Source of the DNA: an uncultured Alphaproteobacteria bacterium
GTDB lineage: Bacteria; Pseudomonadota; Alphaproteobacteria; HIMB59; GCA-002718135
Direction of reading: 5' to 3'
NCBI GenBank assembly: GCA_902607435.1
Contig: CACLJX010000013.1
Location: 7,501 to 49,999 of the forward strand
DNA: 42,499 nucleotides
The notes under the pieces are model-generated. The model was not told the origin of the DNA, did not search any database, and saw nothing but the letters and a program-made list of their open reading frames with translations. Position 1 is the first letter of the stretch. Each line of letters starts with the position of its first letter. A program made the translations under genes and the position numbers. Below are positions 8,317 to 16,344 of the stretch, in pieces.

Positions 8317-9144
8317 ATGACTAGATATAATATTGATAAAGTTTTACTTCATAATGTTTCTATTTCGTTAAGAATAAAAACTTTAGAAGCAATTTACAGA
8401 GCTCAATCGGGACACATTGGCTCATCTTTATCTATGTCTGAAATCTTAGCATGCTTATTTTTTAAAATAATGAAATACGACAAGGGTAATGAAAATAACG
8501 ATAAATTTATTTTGTCAAAAGGCCACGGTGTACCGATTTTATATGCAGTGTATCAAGAACTAGGTTGGATTAGTATGGATGAGCTATTAACCTTAAGAAA
8601 AATTAATAGTAAATTGCAAGGTCATCCAGATATGACAATATTTAAATATTTTGATGCGGGTACAGGAGCTTTAGGGCAAGGTATCTCAATTGCTATTGGT
8701 TATGCATTGGCATTTAAACTAGACAATAAAACATCAAATGTTTTTTGTGTTATTGGAGATGGTGAAATGCAAGAAGGTCAAATATGGGAAGCAGCAATGT
8801 ATATAGGTTCCAAAAAAATAGATAACATATGTGTCATAATAGATAACAATAAATTTCAAAATGAAAGATCTGTTAAAGAAACTTTAGATTTTTATCCAGT
8901 AAAAAATAAGTGGGAGTCATTTGGCTGGGATTGTATAGATATAAATGGTCATTCTGTAGATGAAATAATTAGTGCATTTAACATATTTAAAAGTAATAAT
9001 AAGCCTACAGTAATTATTGCTAACACAATCAAGGGTTCAGGAGTTGACTTTATGGAAAATAAAAGCGAATGGCATTCAAAAAATCTTGATAAAAGTAATT
9101 ATGAAAAAGCTATAAAACAACTAGAATCAAAATATATAAAATGA
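8317..9144 (+). CDS. Transketolase, N-terminal subunit
   Basis: A 275-residue protein covering the pyrophosphate-binding half of transketolase. The catalytic His region SGHIGSS is near residue 31, SKGHGVPILY follows, and the TPP signature begins with GDGEMQEGQIWEA at about 147 and ends with IDNN. The C-terminal half is encoded by the next gene, overlapping by ATGA. Split transketolases are known in several bacteria and in secondary-metabolite clusters. Because it sits between a GmhA-like isomerase and an AroE-like gene on a glycan island, it is probably a pathway enzyme that moves a two-carbon unit for a special sugar. It could also be the cell's housekeeping enzyme, which cannot be excluded from this window. 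Confidence 0.88.
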   Translation: MTRYNIDKVLLHNVSISLRIKTLEAIYRAQSGHIGSSLSMSEILACLFFKIMKYDKGNENNDKFILSKGHGVPILYAVYQELGWISMDELLTLRKINSKLQGHPDMTIFKYFDAGTGALGQGISIAIGYALAFKLDNKTSNVFCVIGDGEMQEGQIWEAAMYIGSKKIDNICVIIDNNKFQNERSVKETLDFYPVKNKWESFGWDCIDINGHSVDEIISAFNIFKSNNKPTVIIANTIKGSGVDFMENKSEWHSKNLDKSNYEKAIKQLESKYIK

Positions 9145-10076
9145 AATCTATTAGAGATGCTTTTGGTGAAAGATTAGCAGAGCAAGGCAAAATAAATGAA
9201 AAAATTGTTTTAATAAGTGCAGATTTAAAAGTAGCAACTAAATCAAATATTTTTTATGAAAATTTTCCAAACAGATCTTTTGAGGTAGGTATAGCTGAAG
9301 CTAATGCAATCGGTATCGCAGCTGGATTAGGTCTTTCAAAGTACAAGCCTGTACTGAGTTCTTTTTCTGCATTTTTAATTGGTAAAAACGTAGAAATAAG
9401 AACATCGATAGCTTACAATAATTCACCTGTAGTACTAATTGGTACCCACGGAGGTTTTATAGGCCCAGATGGAGCTACTCAGTCAGGTATTCAAGATATT
9501 TCAATTATGAGATCAATGCCTAGGTTCAAAGTATTCCAGCCTTCAACTCCAATATTAACAGCGAATATATTAGACCATTGCTTGGAAATAGATCAACCAA
9601 CTTATATTAGAATTTCTAGAAATGTAGTTCCTGAACTGTACGATGAAAATTTTTTCTTCGTAGAAGGCGATCCTATTATTATTCAAGAATTTAAGGATAT
9701 GTGTTTTTTTTCTTCCGGACCAATGGTTCATAATTGTTGCAAAGCAAGTGAAATTTTAAAAAATAACCACAATATTAATTTGGGAGTGATTGATTTTCCT
9801 TCAATAAAACCAATTAATGAGAATAAAATTATAGAAATATTTAAAAATACAAAAATTGTTTTTACTGTAGAAGATCATATGAAGGAAGGTGGCATTGGTA
9901 GTGCTTTATGTGAGATTTTATCAAAATATAATTTAGATACAAAAGTATATATAATAGGACTAAATGACTTTGTTTCAAGTGGCACCCCTGAAGAATTAGA
10001 AAAAAAATATATGCTTGATCCTAATTCATTAAGTGATTTTGTTCTTAAAACTCTAAATGACAGAATTTTTTCCTGA
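9141..10076 (+). CDS. Transketolase, C-terminal subunit
   Basis: A 311-residue protein with the pyrimidine-binding and C-terminal domains of transketolase. It has the catalytic-Glu context FEVGIAEANAIGIAAGLGLS, the aromatic pocket FSAFL, the THGGFIGPDGATQSG segment and the C-terminal VFTVEDHMKEGGIGSAL. It pairs with the N-terminal subunit just upstream (4-bp overlap), and together they equal a full transketolase. It overlaps the AroE-like gene by 20 bp, indicating a single operon. Confidence 0.88.
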   Translation: MKSIRDAFGERLAEQGKINEKIVLISADLKVATKSNIFYENFPNRSFEVGIAEANAIGIAAGLGLSKYKPVLSSFSAFLIGKNVEIRTSIAYNNSPVVLIGTHGGFIGPDGATQSGIQDISIMRSMPRFKVFQPSTPILTANILDHCLEIDQPTYIRISRNVVPELYDENFFFVEGDPIIIQEFKDMCFFSSGPMVHNCCKASEILKNNHNINLGVIDFPSIKPINENKIIEIFKNTKIVFTVEDHMKEGGIGSALCEILSKYNLDTKVYIIGLNDFVSSGTPEELEKKYMLDPNSLSDFVLKTLNDRIFS

Positions 10077-10884
10077 TAAAAATACGAAAATATTTATTTC
10101 TATTTCCTCTAATCCAGGAAATTCTGGAAGTTTGTTTCACAATACTGCGTTTAGATTGCTAAAGTTAAATTGCATCTATGTGCCTCTTAAATTAAATTCG
10201 CTGGATAATTTTTTTAGCGCAATAAAAAAAATTGGTATTAGAGGTTGTTCTGTTTCTATGCCTTTTAAACAAGAAGTAGTGAAGTTTTTAAATAGCTATG
10301 ATTCTAATGTTAAATCAACTTCGAATTGTAATACAATTCTTATAAAAAAGAATAAATTATATGGAAAAAATACAGACATTTATGGAGCAGAGAGACTGCT
10401 TGAAAAATCAAATTTAATTAAAAAAACAAATAAAACATCTCTTATTTTGGGTGGAGGGGCTGTTTCTAAATCAATATCTCAAGCATTAATTAATTTAGGA
10501 TTTCAAAAGATCTTTATTTCATCACGAAATCCAAAAAGATTTGATTATTGGAAAAAAAATAAAAAGATAAGTATAATTAAATGGAGTGAAAGAAATTCTA
10601 TAGAATCAGATCTTTTAATTAATGCTACGCCACTTGGAATGCCTCAAAATAAAAATTATAGAAATAGGACAATTATTGATGATAAATATGTTGAAAATCA
10701 TCAAAATGTCTTTGATGTCGTTGTTTCAAATAAACTTACACCTCTAGTAATGCAATTTAAAAATAAGTATAAAAATTACTATACAGGGGCTGAGATGTCT
10801 TTTTATCAGGCAGTAAAACAATTTGAAGTATATAATAATTGTTTACCTCCAGTGCAAAAGCTAAAAAGAATTTTTAAAATTTAG
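10057..10884 (+). CDS. Shikimate dehydrogenase-like oxidoreductase (AroE family)
   Basis: A 275-residue member of the AroE family, which reduces 3-dehydroshikimate with NADPH. The catalytic Lys is in SMPFKQEV (K71) and the Asp in KNTDIYG (D107). The cofactor loop is LGGGAVSKS with SSRNPKR after it. The usual substrate-carboxylate motif H-S-x-S-P-x-x-H-N is replaced by NPGNSGSLFHN, so the serine pair is shifted or lost. With both catalytic residues kept and the substrate clamp changed, it probably acts on a different cyclic or open-chain polyol. It ends the operon formed with the transketolase genes; a 148-bp gap follows. Confidence 0.75.
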   Translation: MTEFFPDKNTKIFISISSNPGNSGSLFHNTAFRLLKLNCIYVPLKLNSLDNFFSAIKKIGIRGCSVSMPFKQEVVKFLNSYDSNVKSTSNCNTILIKKNKLYGKNTDIYGAERLLEKSNLIKKTNKTSLILGGGAVSKSISQALINLGFQKIFISSRNPKRFDYWKKNKKISIIKWSERNSIESDLLINATPLGMPQNKNYRNRTIIDDKYVENHQNVFDVVVSNKLTPLVMQFKNKYKNYYTGAEMSFYQAVKQFEVYNNCLPPVQKLKRIFKI

Positions 10885-10976
10885 AAAACAAATCTAATAT
10901 CTTTTTTTATTTAAAGTAATTTTTTATTTAAAAAATAGTAGAATAGTTTATCAAATAAAGAATTTTCTTAGTTAAA

Positions 10977-11006
10977 TTGTATGTTTTTCATTGTAATAAA
11001 TATAAT
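10977..11006 (+). promoter_or_regulatory. Probable sigma-70 promoter for the PhyH gene
   Basis: A -35-like TTGTAT (10977-10982) lies 18 bp from a perfect TATAAT (11001-11006). It sits in the 148-bp gap after the AroE-like gene, 27 bp before the start of the next gene. Perfect -10 boxes arise easily in DNA this AT-rich, so this rests partly on location. Confidence 0.45.
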
Positions 11007-11032
11007 TACCTCTTATATTTTAGTTTGTAGTA

Positions 11033-11824
11033 ATGAATAAAGTTATACAAAATTTTACCGATGAAGGTTATTTTATTTTTAAATCAGCTTACAGTCCTGA
11101 GGACTGCCTTAAGTATAAGGAGTTTTTAAAGTCAAAAAAAGCAGCTTTTACTATACCTTATAGTACAGTTCCTTGGGGTTATGGAAATTTAATTGATGAA
11201 GAACCTATTTGTAATATAATTCACAATGATAAAATAGTGGAGTTCTGTAAAACTTTTTTGGGTGATTATTTCTTTAATCATTTAATGATTAATAATAAAG
11301 CAGCATGGATTGGTCCAGATGTTGAATGGCATCAAGAAGCTTTTAATATTAATACATATGCACCTGGATATTCTCCTGAAAAAGATTGGGATAAATTTGT
11401 ACAATTTTTTATACCTTTAGATAATCAAACAAAAGAAAATGGCTGTTTAAAAATTATTCCTAAATCGCATACTTTAGGCTTATTACAATATGAAGACATA
11501 ATTAATTCTAATTTAGTTCATAAAAGAAGAGTAAAGTATGATGATATGAACTTCGCTTTTAAAAAATTTGGTATCAAAGATATTATTTTAAACGCTGGAG
11601 ACATGTTAATTTTTAATCATCTTTTAGTACATGGATCAGGAACAAACCTATCACCTCATGATAGAAAGGCTGTGGTACTTCAAGCTCAAAAAAAACTTCT
11701 TAAAAAAGATAATGAAATTTTTGAAAAAGAAACTTTTTTTCGCAGTAATTTTGTTAAAAAGGAATTAGAAAGAAAACTTAACTTAACTGATGCAAAAAAA
11801 ATGTATCGTGATTTTAACAAATAA
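11033..11824 (+). CDS. Phytanoyl-CoA dioxygenase (PhyH) family protein
   Basis: A 263-residue Fe(II)/2-oxoglutarate dioxygenase. The proximal iron ligands are in EWHQEAFN (H100 and E102, an HxE variant of HxD), the distal His is in LLVHGSGTNLS (H200), and an Arg in HDRKAV is placed to bind 2-oxoglutarate. The segment FFIPLDNQTKENGCLKIIPKSH is typical of the family. Members in polysaccharide clusters are thought to hydroxylate or otherwise oxidise a sugar, lipid or side-chain precursor. It leads a small group with a methyltransferase and an aminotransferase behind a probable promoter. The substrate is unknown. Confidence 0.8.
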   Translation: MNKVIQNFTDEGYFIFKSAYSPEDCLKYKEFLKSKKAAFTIPYSTVPWGYGNLIDEEPICNIIHNDKIVEFCKTFLGDYFFNHLMINNKAAWIGPDVEWHQEAFNINTYAPGYSPEKDWDKFVQFFIPLDNQTKENGCLKIIPKSHTLGLLQYEDIINSNLVHKRRVKYDDMNFAFKKFGIKDIILNAGDMLIFNHLLVHGSGTNLSPHDRKAVVLQAQKKLLKKDNEIFEKETFFRSNFVKKELERKLNLTDAKKMYRDFNK

Positions 11825-11850
11825 TCTTATTAAAAATTAAACTTAATTTT

Positions 11851-12987
11851 ATGGATTTAATTCAAAGAAATGAAGACGTAATTTCAAAAAAAGGTGATCT
11901 TGAATTATTATATTCAATTAATAATTTCCCTATTTTTCAACATTGTGTAGACACTTCATTTGATGAAGACTTATTAGCTGATATGAATTATTTTATTAGT
12001 AAAGAAACTGGAGTAATACAACTTAATCCTCTAATCCCTCTTGAAATATTATATAATAGAAAATTTAATGCGGTAGGTAATTTGTGGAAAGAGCACCACA
12101 AATCTTTTGCTAGTTTTCTTTCAAAATATAAATTCTTATCTCTTTTAGAAATTGGGGGTTCTACGGGTTCACTAGCATTTGAATTTATGCAAAATAATCC
12201 CAATATTGATTGGACAATTTTAGAACCAAATCCAAATATTGAAAAAAATACTAATATTAAAATAATAAAAAAAATATTTGATAAGGATATAAATTTTGAT
12301 TGTCATTATGATACTATTGTGCATTCACATACATTAGAACATTCTTATGATCCTTTCGATTTTTTAAAAAATGTAAATAATAATTTAAAAACAAATTTTT
12401 TTCATTTTTTTTCTGTTCCAAGAATGCAAGTTTGGTTTGAAAATTTTTATACTTCTTTTCTAGATTTTGAGCATAATATATATTTAACTGAAAACATAAT
12501 CGATTATTTGCTTGAAAAAAGTGGTTTTGCAATAATTGAAAAGCAGTTTTATGGACCAGACCATTCTATATTTTATGCTACTAAAAAAATAACTAATTCT
12601 AATTTAAATTGTTTTTTAACAAATAATTATAATTTACATAAAAAATTATTTTTTGATTATTTTTCGAAATATAAATTAGCTATTGAAAAAATAAATAACA
12701 AAATAAATACTAGCTCTAAAAAAAAATATCTTTTTGGTGGTCATTTTAATTCTCAATTTTTAATTTATTTAGGTCTAAATGTAGATAATATTATTTCTAT
12801 AATAGATAATGATATAAAGAAACATAAGAAAAGACTTTACGGTACAAATTTATTTGCTGATTCACCTGAAATTTTATCTCAAATAAATGACCCTTTAGTA
12901 ATTATTTGGAATGCGCCATATACAAACGAAATTATTAAAAGTATATTAGATATTAACCCAAAAACAGAAATTATAAAATTGTTTTAG
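11851..12987 (+). CDS. SAM-dependent methyltransferase with C-methyltransferase-type C-terminal domain
   Basis: A 378-residue protein. The central part holds a class I SAM motif, LLEIGGSTGSLAFEF, near residues 96-110, then an acidic ILEPNP strand and HSHTLEHSYDP, typical of Methyltransf_11/12/23 folds. The last ~90 residues (LFGGHFNSQFLIYLGL, then VDNIISIIDNDIKKH and RLYGTNLFADSPEIL) match the layout of the C-terminal domain of NDP-sugar C-methyltransferases. The cysteine cluster that often opens such proteins is not obvious. A role in methylating a nucleotide sugar or an open-chain precursor is inferred. Confidence 0.7.
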   Translation: MDLIQRNEDVISKKGDLELLYSINNFPIFQHCVDTSFDEDLLADMNYFISKETGVIQLNPLIPLEILYNRKFNAVGNLWKEHHKSFASFLSKYKFLSLLEIGGSTGSLAFEFMQNNPNIDWTILEPNPNIEKNTNIKIIKKIFDKDINFDCHYDTIVHSHTLEHSYDPFDFLKNVNNNLKTNFFHFFSVPRMQVWFENFYTSFLDFEHNIYLTENIIDYLLEKSGFAIIEKQFYGPDHSIFYATKKITNSNLNCFLTNNYNLHKKLFFDYFSKYKLAIEKINNKINTSSKKKYLFGGHFNSQFLIYLGLNVDNIISIIDNDIKKHKKRLYGTNLFADSPEILSQINDPLVIIWNAPYTNEIIKSILDINPKTEIIKLF

Positions 12988-13033
12988 AAATCTAATGTTA
13001 GCCTTGAAACAAATAGTCAATAATTAATTAAAA

Positions 13034-14128
13034 TTGAAACAACTAACTTTAAATCATTGGTTAATAAATATTAAGAGAATTAGACTTTTTAGAAAAACTA
13101 AAAAAACTAACCTGCGACTTGATATGGCTGAAAGATTGGATGATTTTTCATATATTTTTTTTAATAATTTTTTAAAAAAAATTAAACAAGAGGATTTAAT
13201 TACATATCCTTCATATCAAGAATACCTTGAATTAATAAAATTAATAGCTAAGTACAATCATTGTAACTATAAAAAAGTTTATATAGATTCAGGTTCTGAC
13301 GCTTGTATAAAAAACGTCATACAATGTTTGTGTGAAAAAGGATCAAACTTTATATCTTCTACACCGTCTTTTCCTATGTATTCAATATATGCTCAAAGTT
13401 TTGGAGTAAAATCCACAAACATTCAATACAATGATGACTTAAGCTTGCCATTACTTAGTTTTTTAAAATCAATCAATCGTAAAACAAGAATGGTTATATT
13501 AGCAAATCCAAATAGCCCTTATGGCGATTACAAGAGTATAAAAGAAATCAAAGATTTTACTAGGGAATTGAAGAAAAAAAATATTTTTTTATTACTTGAT
13601 GAAGCTTATGTAGAATTTTCCCCTGGCTCAATGATTAAATTATTAAATCAATTTGATAACTTAATTATTTCAAGAACATTTTCAAAAGCTTGGGGTGCAG
13701 CAGGATGTAGAGTCGGGTATATTTTTGCATCAGAAAAAATTATAAAGCTTTTAATGAATGTTCAGTTGACATTTCCTATATCATGTATTTCAATTAAATT
13801 TATTAAATATCTTTTACAGAATTCTAAAAAATTAAATGAACATTTTAAACAAGTGAAAAATGATAGGGATAAATTGTGTGATTTACTTGAAAATAATGGT
13901 TATGATGTAGTTAGGTCTCATATTAATTCAATTCATTTTCATCAAAAAAAAGGAAATAATGACAAACCATTAAGAATACTTAACAAATATGGAGTAGCTT
14001 TTAAAAAAGGTTCAAAAACTGGAACACCTATAAATGTAACTGGAGACAAAAGAAAAACTTGGATTAGAATTTCTATTGGGAAAAATATTCAAAAAATAAA
14101 CTATATAAAAGAAATACTTAATTGTTAA
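13034..14128 (+). CDS. PLP-dependent class I/II aminotransferase, HisC-like
   Basis: A 364-residue fold-type I enzyme resembling histidinol-phosphate aminotransferase. ANPNSPYG and LLLDEAYVEF are the PLP-contacting strands, and SRTFSKAWGAAGCRVGY carries the Schiff-base Lys (about K218). The start is TTG at 13034: ATG at 12995 runs into a stop within 11 codons, and the next in-frame ATG would cut into the conserved RLDMAERLDD opening. A position among sugar genes argues against a histidine role; it may make an amino-alcohol or amino-acid substituent for the glycan. Confidence 0.75.
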   Translation: MKQLTLNHWLINIKRIRLFRKTKKTNLRLDMAERLDDFSYIFFNNFLKKIKQEDLITYPSYQEYLELIKLIAKYNHCNYKKVYIDSGSDACIKNVIQCLCEKGSNFISSTPSFPMYSIYAQSFGVKSTNIQYNDDLSLPLLSFLKSINRKTRMVILANPNSPYGDYKSIKEIKDFTRELKKKNIFLLLDEAYVEFSPGSMIKLLNQFDNLIISRTFSKAWGAAGCRVGYIFASEKIIKLLMNVQLTFPISCISIKFIKYLLQNSKKLNEHFKQVKNDRDKLCDLLENNGYDVVRSHINSIHFHQKKGNNDKPLRILNKYGVAFKKGSKTGTPINVTGDKRKTWIRISIGKNIQKINYIKEILNC

Positions 14129-14179
14129 ATTAAAAAATGTTTTTTTATTGAAGTTTTTATTCTAATTAAAAATTATTTT

Positions 14180-15412
14180 ATGATACTTTTTATAAACACT
14201 TTTATTACTGAAAAAAGATTCGTTAAATCGGACGATCCTAGATTTGTTGATCAAAGGAAAATGAATCAAATAAATTATAAGTATTTTTATTCCCAGCCAT
14301 CAAGATTGGATATTTTCAAATTTACATTATCAAGTTTATCAGAAATTCAATGGTCTAAGGTAATAATATATTGCGAATTAGATGAGGATTTTCAACATTA
14401 TCAAAAAGAATTAAATAATTATATTAAATCATTGTTTAAAGAACCAGAAATATCAAATTTTAGATTAAGTGATCATCAAAGCTGGAAGATTGCAATAAAC
14501 AAAATTTTAAAAATAAAAAATGATAATTTAATATGGTTTTTATGTGAAGATGATCATGTTTTTGTTGATTGGGAATTGAATTATTTAAAAAAAATTGAAA
14601 ATGAATTAAATAAATTGCAACTCAAACACAAATATGTCTCTTGTTATTTTTCACATTGGCCTGAAATATTTTCATTAATAGAAAAAAAATCTAAAAAATT
14701 AAGATATCCAAGAAAAATTTTGCAACAAAATAAATATTACACAATAATTAAATGGAACAATAATGATGGTGTTTCAATATATAACAAAAATATACTTAAA
14801 AATATTTTTATTGATAACAAAATTGAAGGAAAAATAATTAGAATTGATGATGAAATATATAGGGACAAGAGTGTAAAAGTACCTGATATGATAACCATCA
14901 TTCCACACAAAGAAGTAGTTAGACATTTTGAAGCTTATTTACATGTCAATATAAGAATTTATTGGTGTCATCCTTTGTTTATTCCAAAAGGATATTTTCA
15001 GAATAAAGTAAAATTATGTAGTAATTTTAATAAATTCTCAACAAAAGATCTGTTAAGTAAAAAAAATATGTTTGATAAGAATTTCAATAATTTAATCTTC
15101 CCTAATAATAGAATACCTCTATATTTAAAAAATAGAATGAATACGATAACTGATATTAATAAAAATAAAAATTTTATAACAAGTTATTATAATAAAAATA
15201 TATTAAGAATGGCGTGCTCTTCTTCACTTATACGAAGAAGCAATTTCAATCCTGTTAGTGTATATAAGTTTCTTGAGCCAATGTTTTTGCAGAAGTATGA
15301 TAGATTTAATAAAATTCTTCTTTTCAGAGATGTTTTATTTGCGTGGACAATTCGTGAAGTAATTTTATATTTATACCATATTTTAAAAAGATTACAGAAA
15401 TCATTCTTATGA
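14180..15412 (+). CDS. Uncharacterised protein, possible glycosyltransferase
   Basis: I do not recognise this 410-residue protein. It starts with a hydrophobic strand (MILFINTFI), has a region rich in aromatic and basic residues, and contains IWFLCEDDHVFVDW near residues 117-130, where EDDH could serve as a DxD-like metal site of a GT-A fold. A second acidic cluster, RIDDEIYRDKS, lies near 230. No clear membrane segments are seen; the last 30 residues are hydrophobic and basic and could bind the membrane. Its place directly before the exporter permease supports a role in glycan assembly, but this is inference. Confidence 0.4.
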   Translation: MILFINTFITEKRFVKSDDPRFVDQRKMNQINYKYFYSQPSRLDIFKFTLSSLSEIQWSKVIIYCELDEDFQHYQKELNNYIKSLFKEPEISNFRLSDHQSWKIAINKILKIKNDNLIWFLCEDDHVFVDWELNYLKKIENELNKLQLKHKYVSCYFSHWPEIFSLIEKKSKKLRYPRKILQQNKYYTIIKWNNNDGVSIYNKNILKNIFIDNKIEGKIIRIDDEIYRDKSVKVPDMITIIPHKEVVRHFEAYLHVNIRIYWCHPLFIPKGYFQNKVKLCSNFNKFSTKDLLSKKNMFDKNFNNLIFPNNRIPLYLKNRMNTITDINKNKNFITSYYNKNILRMACSSSLIRRSNFNPVSVYKFLEPMFLQKYDRFNKILLFRDVLFAWTIREVILYLYHILKRLQKSFL

Positions 15413-15420
15413 AATTTATA

Positions 15421-15456
15421 AATCTATATTCTGTTATATATAGATTGTTCTATAAT
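15421..15456 (+). promoter_or_regulatory. Inverted repeat and -10 box upstream of the exporter permease
   Basis: A perfect 9-bp inverted repeat, AATCTATAT (15421-15429) and ATATAGATT (15438-15446), with an 8-bp spacer, is followed 4 bp later by TATAAT (15451-15456). The permease starts at 15486. No good -35 box is seen, so the repeat may be an operator or a transcript hairpin ending the preceding gene. It has no U-run. Confidence 0.3.
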
Positions 15457-15485
15457 ATAATTTGTAATTTAATAAATAATAAATT

Positions 15486-16340
15486 ATGACAAAAAAAAAT
15501 GAAAATTGGGATTTAATAATTCAACATGATAATATTCATTTACTAAACTTTAAACTAATTGAAATATTAAAATATAAAGATTTAATATGGTTATTAGTCA
15601 AAAGAGATTTTACAACTTTTTATAAACAAACAATCTTAGGCCCTTTATGGTACATAATACAGCCTTTAATTAATGCAATTGTATTTACAATTATTTTTGG
15701 AAAGTTAGCAAAAATTTCAACAGAGGGAATCCCTCCTTTTATATTTTATATGTCTGGATCAATTTGTTGGGCATACTTTTCATCTTGTATCAATCTTACT
15801 AGCAAAACTTTTACAGACAATGTTGATATTTTTGGAAAGGTTTTTTTCCCAAGAATAACAGTTCCAATATCTCATGTAATAATTAGTCTTCTTCAGTTTC
15901 TAATACAATTTATAATTTTTTTATTTTTTTTAACTTATTTTATTTATCAGGGAAGTGATTTAAAAATTAGTTTGTACATAGTTTTACTACCTATCATTGT
16001 ATTTCAAATGGCCATTTTAAGCTTAGGATTTGGTTTGTTAATTTCTTCATTAACAACAAAATATAAAGATTTATCATTTGTAATGAGTTTCTTTTTACAA
16101 TTATGGATGTTTGCAACTCCTATTGTATATCCATTAAGTATAGTGCCTGAAAAATACAGAATTTATATAGCTATGAATCCCATGACATCAGTAGTAGAAA
16201 TATTTAGATATTTTTCTTTAGGGTCAAGTAGCATAAGTATTGTAGAAATAACCATCAGTTTAATCGTTACTATTCTAGTTTTATTTTTTGGATTAATATT
16301 ATTCTCAAAAATGGAAAAAAATTTTATGGATACAATATAA
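15486..16340 (+). CDS. Polysaccharide ABC exporter permease, Wzm type
   Basis: A 284-residue ABC-2 type inner-membrane permease. A cytoplasmic N-terminus (KYKDLIWLLVKRDFTTFYKQ, the interface helix of this family) is followed by about six hydrophobic segments, near residues 55-75, 85-100, 130-160, 165-195, 200-225 and 250-278. Family landmarks include TILGPLWYIIQPL, FYMSGSICWAYF and PITSVVEIFR-like NPMTSVVEIFRY. It should pair with a Wzt ATPase to export a lipid-linked glycan. Unusually, no ATPase follows directly; the one visible is at the window's left end. Confidence 0.9.
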   Translation: MTKKNENWDLIIQHDNIHLLNFKLIEILKYKDLIWLLVKRDFTTFYKQTILGPLWYIIQPLINAIVFTIIFGKLAKISTEGIPPFIFYMSGSICWAYFSSCINLTSKTFTDNVDIFGKVFFPRITVPISHVIISLLQFLIQFIIFLFFLTYFIYQGSDLKISLYIVLLPIIVFQMAILSLGFGLLISSLTTKYKDLSFVMSFFLQLWMFATPIVYPLSIVPEKYRIYIAMNPMTSVVEIFRYFSLGSSSISIVEITISLIVTILVLFFGLILFSKMEKNFMDTI

Positions 16341-16344
16341 TATT

